DNA of 64,000 nt from Thraustochytrium sp. TN22 (taxonomy: Eukaryota; Sar; Bigyra; Thraustochytrida; Thraustochytriidae). Positions 61,211-64,000 of the stretch are shown one piece after another. The notes under the pieces were generated by a model that made no database searches, was not told the origin of the DNA, and was given only the letters and a program-made list of their open reading frames with translations. The stretch lies in NCBI GenBank assembly GCA_013306675.1, contig JABLUY010000004.1, forward strand, positions 248,001-312,000, given 5' to 3'. Each line of letters starts with the position of its first letter. Within the stretch, counting starts at the first letter, position 1. Both the position numbers and the translations under genes were made by a program.

Positions 61211-62270
61211 CGAGCGCGCGCCACCGGAATGGACCGGCTCTGCTTCTCCGCTCCGCGTGCGAGGCCGGGCGGCAGCCGCCGCGCATTCACGCGCGAGGCG
61301 CTTGCGAGGCCTGCGCTTGCGATGCGGCCTTGCGCGCTGGCGCTGCCCCCTTCCCGTGGCCTTGTGGCCTGGCCAACTGGCTCGGCGTCTAATCGACTTC
61401 GGCGAGCGCCGCCAATGTGCTCCTCGATTGACCGCTGACCGGAAGTGCGAGCCGTGCAAGAGCCGTTTCGACGCATAAAATCACGGCGCACACCTCATTC
61501 ACTGTCAAGAGCTGGCGCGCGGCGGTCGTTGAGACGGCGCCTTTCCCCCTCCATCGCGAAGCGGCGAGGCCTCCAGTCGGGAGGGGGAGAAACGCCACTG
61601 GGAAGCTCGCCGCGTAGCACCGCGCGGGTACGGATTTCGTGGCCTCTTTGGGCCACAGTGTACGGAAGACGAGCTGGTGATGCAAACTGACCATGAGACA
61701 CTCGCTAACTCACGAACGGAAGGATGCGCCATCGCTCGTAGCCTTGCGCAGGGAACGAGAAGCCACGCGGCTGGCTCACAGCTTGCAGAAGAAAGGCCTT
61801 GCTTGCTGGAACAAGTCGGGCAGCCGGTGAGAGATGCTTGAAGTTCCGGAGAGCACAACTGTTGCGATTCTTGCTCAACGCAACCATCCGAGCATGAGAG
61901 TCGTCATGTGCGCAGACGTGCTGGCAGCTCCGAACGGGAAACCTGAAGAAGCGCCAACGTGGTCATCTGGCACCATCAGTCATGAAGCTTGCATTGATGC
62001 ACCAACCGTCCGTCAGTCAGCGGCTGCAGCACGCCAGCAACCCCCAAGGGCATTTCACGTCCGAGCTTGCCGCGGTAGGGTGTTGTGCACACGTTCACGT
62101 TGCGCGCACTTTCAATCCCCAGTGGTATGGTGGTATCTACCCCCACCCCCCCACCACTACAATTTATCGAAGAGGCACAGCCTCGTCCTCTGCGGCCAGT
62201 AGGTTGCGCGATGCACGCGAGCTTGCCAGCGCCGGCCTGCAAGGGTAGCTGGTGGTCGCTGCAGCTGGCG
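61211..62270. other. Upstream region of PDE, no gene seen
   Basis: About 1 kb without a recognisable coding frame. The long PDE frame is open to 61459; beyond that only short frames are found. Confidence 0.35.
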
Positions 62271-62510
62271 CGTACTGCTCTCGTCGTGGCAGTTCATCTC
62301 CTGCCTCCTTCGCGGCGGCCTTTGCTGACACGTTGGCCTCCGTCAGATCTTTCTCGAGTTGATCCGAGCGGTCTCGCTTGTTGGCCGACAGGAGCTTGCG
62401 CTCGTCCATCAAGTTGAATGTGGAGCTTCGTCTGCTCCTCAAGCGTCTGCATGCACTGCCTGCACTTTCGGCGGTATTTGGTGCCTGGGCGACCTCTTGC
62501 GATGACTCCA
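62271..62510 (-). pseudogene. Possible remnant of a coiled-coil coding sequence
   Basis: On the minus strand two adjacent frames read like protein: YRRKCRQCMQTLEEQTKLHI, then, in a neighbouring frame, MDERKLLSANKRDRSDQLEK with LTEANVSAKAAAKEAGDE. Both are charged and helical, with lower GC than chance open frames in this genome. It could be a fragment of a decayed gene or an exon of something spliced. I do not recognise the family. Confidence 0.3.
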
Positions 62511-62730
62511 CCGGCAGGATTGGCTGCGGAGCAGGCGACGACACGAAGCTGCGCGAAGCGACCCGCGGGCCAATGAATGCAATCCTGATCCTGAAAGGCT
62601 GCGCACGGAGAATGGATCGAACCGGACAAAGCGCTGCCCGGCTCGCTGGGCGAGGTGCTGGGGACCCTGAGCGCGAGAGCCGCGGGGCCCCAGGGGACAT
62701 TTGTGTTGTTCAACTTCAAGTTCCATGCAG

Positions 62731-63052
62731 TGGTACCCGTTCCAAGGTTAGTAGATTCCGCCCACCGGGCTGCAGCCAGCTGTGAGACTACTGCTTCTCG
62801 TCTCCCGCAACTATCTTACCGACCGGCACGGCACGCGCTGGCCAGCGCATTGAACGCGAGCCAGTACAGGCCAGCGCGTCGCAGAGGGTGGGTTCCGGTC
62901 AGCGCCATCGCCTGCCGCGCTCAGGTACATATGACTCCGGCCCTCCGAGTCCTGCGCGGCGCCCTTCCAAGGCTTCCCTGCCGCCGCCGCGCGTGCCCGC
63001 TAGCTCGGCTCCGGCACGCGCCGATTCGGGCGAGCGCCCAGCGAAAGGTCAT
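62731..63052. repeat. Large direct repeat, copy 1
   Basis: Matches 63391-63735 over about 320 bp with scattered differences. Shared stretches include CGCAGAGGGTGGGTTCCGGT, GACTCCGGCCCTCCGAGTCC and GATTCGGGCGAGCGCCCAG. No coding content recognised. Confidence 0.85.
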
Positions 63053-63390
63053 AGAAAGTCCACGCTGACGCTGCCCGTACTGCGCCGCGGCGACAGGCTC
63101 CGCCGCATGTTCAAGTTGTTCCTCTCTGTCCGTGCGTACCTCACCATGGTGCAGTGCTACGCTGCGCGAGGCCAGCTGAGCACGGGTACGCTTCGAGTGG
63201 GTAGCCCTAAGCCCTTGCATGCAGTGACCGACGAGCCAAAAGTGGCTCCTTTTGCCAGGCTTTGGCTGGCACGGCCGGTTGCAGTGCACGCCAGCACGGT
63301 CCGACTCCGCTGCGGCTGCGCGCGCTGTGCCCTCGTTTCGTCGCGCTCGCTGCTTCCCTTTTACTTTCTTGCTTACTACTTTCAGGGTAC
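63053..63390. other. Spacer between the two direct repeats
   Basis: No gene supported; the open frames here have no family features. Confidence 0.35.
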
Positions 63391-63735
63391 GTGGTACCGT
63401 ACCCGTACCGGTTCCGCCCACCGGCCAGCAGCCAGCTAGCTGTGCAGTGACACTACTCCTTCTCGGCTCTCGCAACTAACTTATCAACCGGCACTGCACG
63501 CGCAGGCCAGCGCGAGCCAGCACAGGCCAGCACGTCGCAGAGGGTGGGTTCCGGTCAGCGCCACCGCCTGCCGCGCTCAAGTACATCCGACTCCGGCCCT
63601 CCGAGTCCTGCCAGTGCGCGGCGCCCTTCTTGATTCCCTTCCCTGACTCCCTGCCGCGCCGCTCGTCACGGTGCATTGCCGCCAGCTCGGCTCCGGCACG
63701 TGCCGCTCCGATTCGGGCGAGCGCCCAGACCCGGC
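63391..63735. repeat. Large direct repeat, copy 2
   Basis: Second copy of the 62731-63052 repeat, in the same orientation and 660 bp downstream. It ends about 110 bp before a possible start codon at 63844, so it may be promoter or 5' leader sequence of that gene. Confidence 0.85.
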
Positions 63736-63843
63736 AGACCGGGATCGCGCGAGCGGCGGGCAGCGGCAGGCGCGCGGCGCGGAGGCGGCGAGCGGCGAGC
63801 GGGCGAGCGGGAGCGCGCGGGCGAAGAGCGGCGCAGCGGGATC

Positions 63844-64000
63844 ATGTGGAGCAGGATCTTCGGGGGCGCGCGGCGCAGCGACAGCCGCGCACAAGAGGCG
63901 GGCGAGACGAGGGCGGAGAGGGACCTGGGGGAGGACGGCGGCGGGGCCGCAGGCGCCGGCGAGGAGGGGAGCGGGAGGACGCAGCGCGGAGAGGAGCCGA
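63844..64000 (+). CDS. Possible 5' end of a gene running off the window
   Basis: An ATG at 63844 (MWSRIFGGARRSDSRAQEAG) opens a frame without stop to the window end, 52 residues, Gly/Glu/Arg-rich. The start is preceded by GC-rich leader sequence like that of other genes here. No family can be recognised from so short a stretch; it could also be compositional. Confidence 0.35.
   Translation, partial: MWSRIFGGARRSDSRAQEAGETRAERDLGEDGGGAAGAGEEGSGRTQRGEEP

Noticed and set aside
1-64000. CRISPR arrays, prophage, bacterial operons
   Set aside because: The genes are eukaryotic nuclear genes; the tandem repeats have no spacer structure.

Overview
This is GC-rich nuclear DNA from a single-celled eukaryote. 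Most genes are long, uninterrupted reading frames with strong G/C preference at third codon positions, including a 14-kb intron-free dynein heavy chain. The gene set is eukaryotic: a cytosolic HSP70 ending in EEVD, cytoplasmic dynein, a tubby-domain protein, a prenylated ubiquitin-fold protein, a CYRI/FAM49 protein and a mitochondrial uL29m. Compact intron-poor genes, large 7TM and FG-GAP surface proteins and kinesin-light-chain-like TPR proteins suggest a labyrinthulomycete (thraustochytrid) stramenopile. That placement is inference; there is no rRNA or other marker here.

Layout. About 250-1605: an unrecognised gene whose reading frame is interrupted, followed by a 39-bp tandem duplication. 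2015-13208: six intact 7TM (GPCR-like) paralogues, all on the + strand, with a clearly decayed seventh copy (about 10795-11360) between the fifth and sixth. 14275-14652: UBL3/MUB-type membrane-anchored ubiquitin-fold protein (+). 14995-21174: three minus-strand genes, namely a tubby-domain protein, a methyltransferase with a MYND-like zinc finger, and a trichohyalin-plectin-type coiled-coil protein. 22493-23443: CYRI (+). 23967-24422: mitochondrial ribosomal protein uL29m/MRPL47 (-). 26030-27979: HSP70 (+) with upstream heat-shock-element candidates. 28977-32021: TPR protein with a HET/TIR-like N-terminal region (+). 32210-33070: NUDT22-type Nudix hydrolase (-). 33608-38215: large FG-GAP, cysteine-rich, multi-membrane-span protein (+). 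39367-41901: unrecognised disordered and coiled-coil protein (+). 42665-56800: cytoplasmic dynein 1 heavy chain (+). 57272-57886: TsaE (+). 58073-61210: cyclic nucleotide phosphodiesterase with a receiver-like N-terminus (-). 61211-64000: gene-poor, with a large direct duplication and the 5' end of a possible further gene.

Themes. The left side is an expanding and decaying family of putative receptors. Cytoskeleton and trafficking genes recur (dynein, CYRI, TPH coiled coil, tubby). The phosphodiesterase has a RegA-like layout with a degenerate receiver domain, so putative receptors and a cyclic nucleotide hydrolase lie in one window, although a functional link is not shown by position alone. 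Long antisense frames over HSP70, dynein and the coiled-coil gene are by-products of codon bias and are not annotated.
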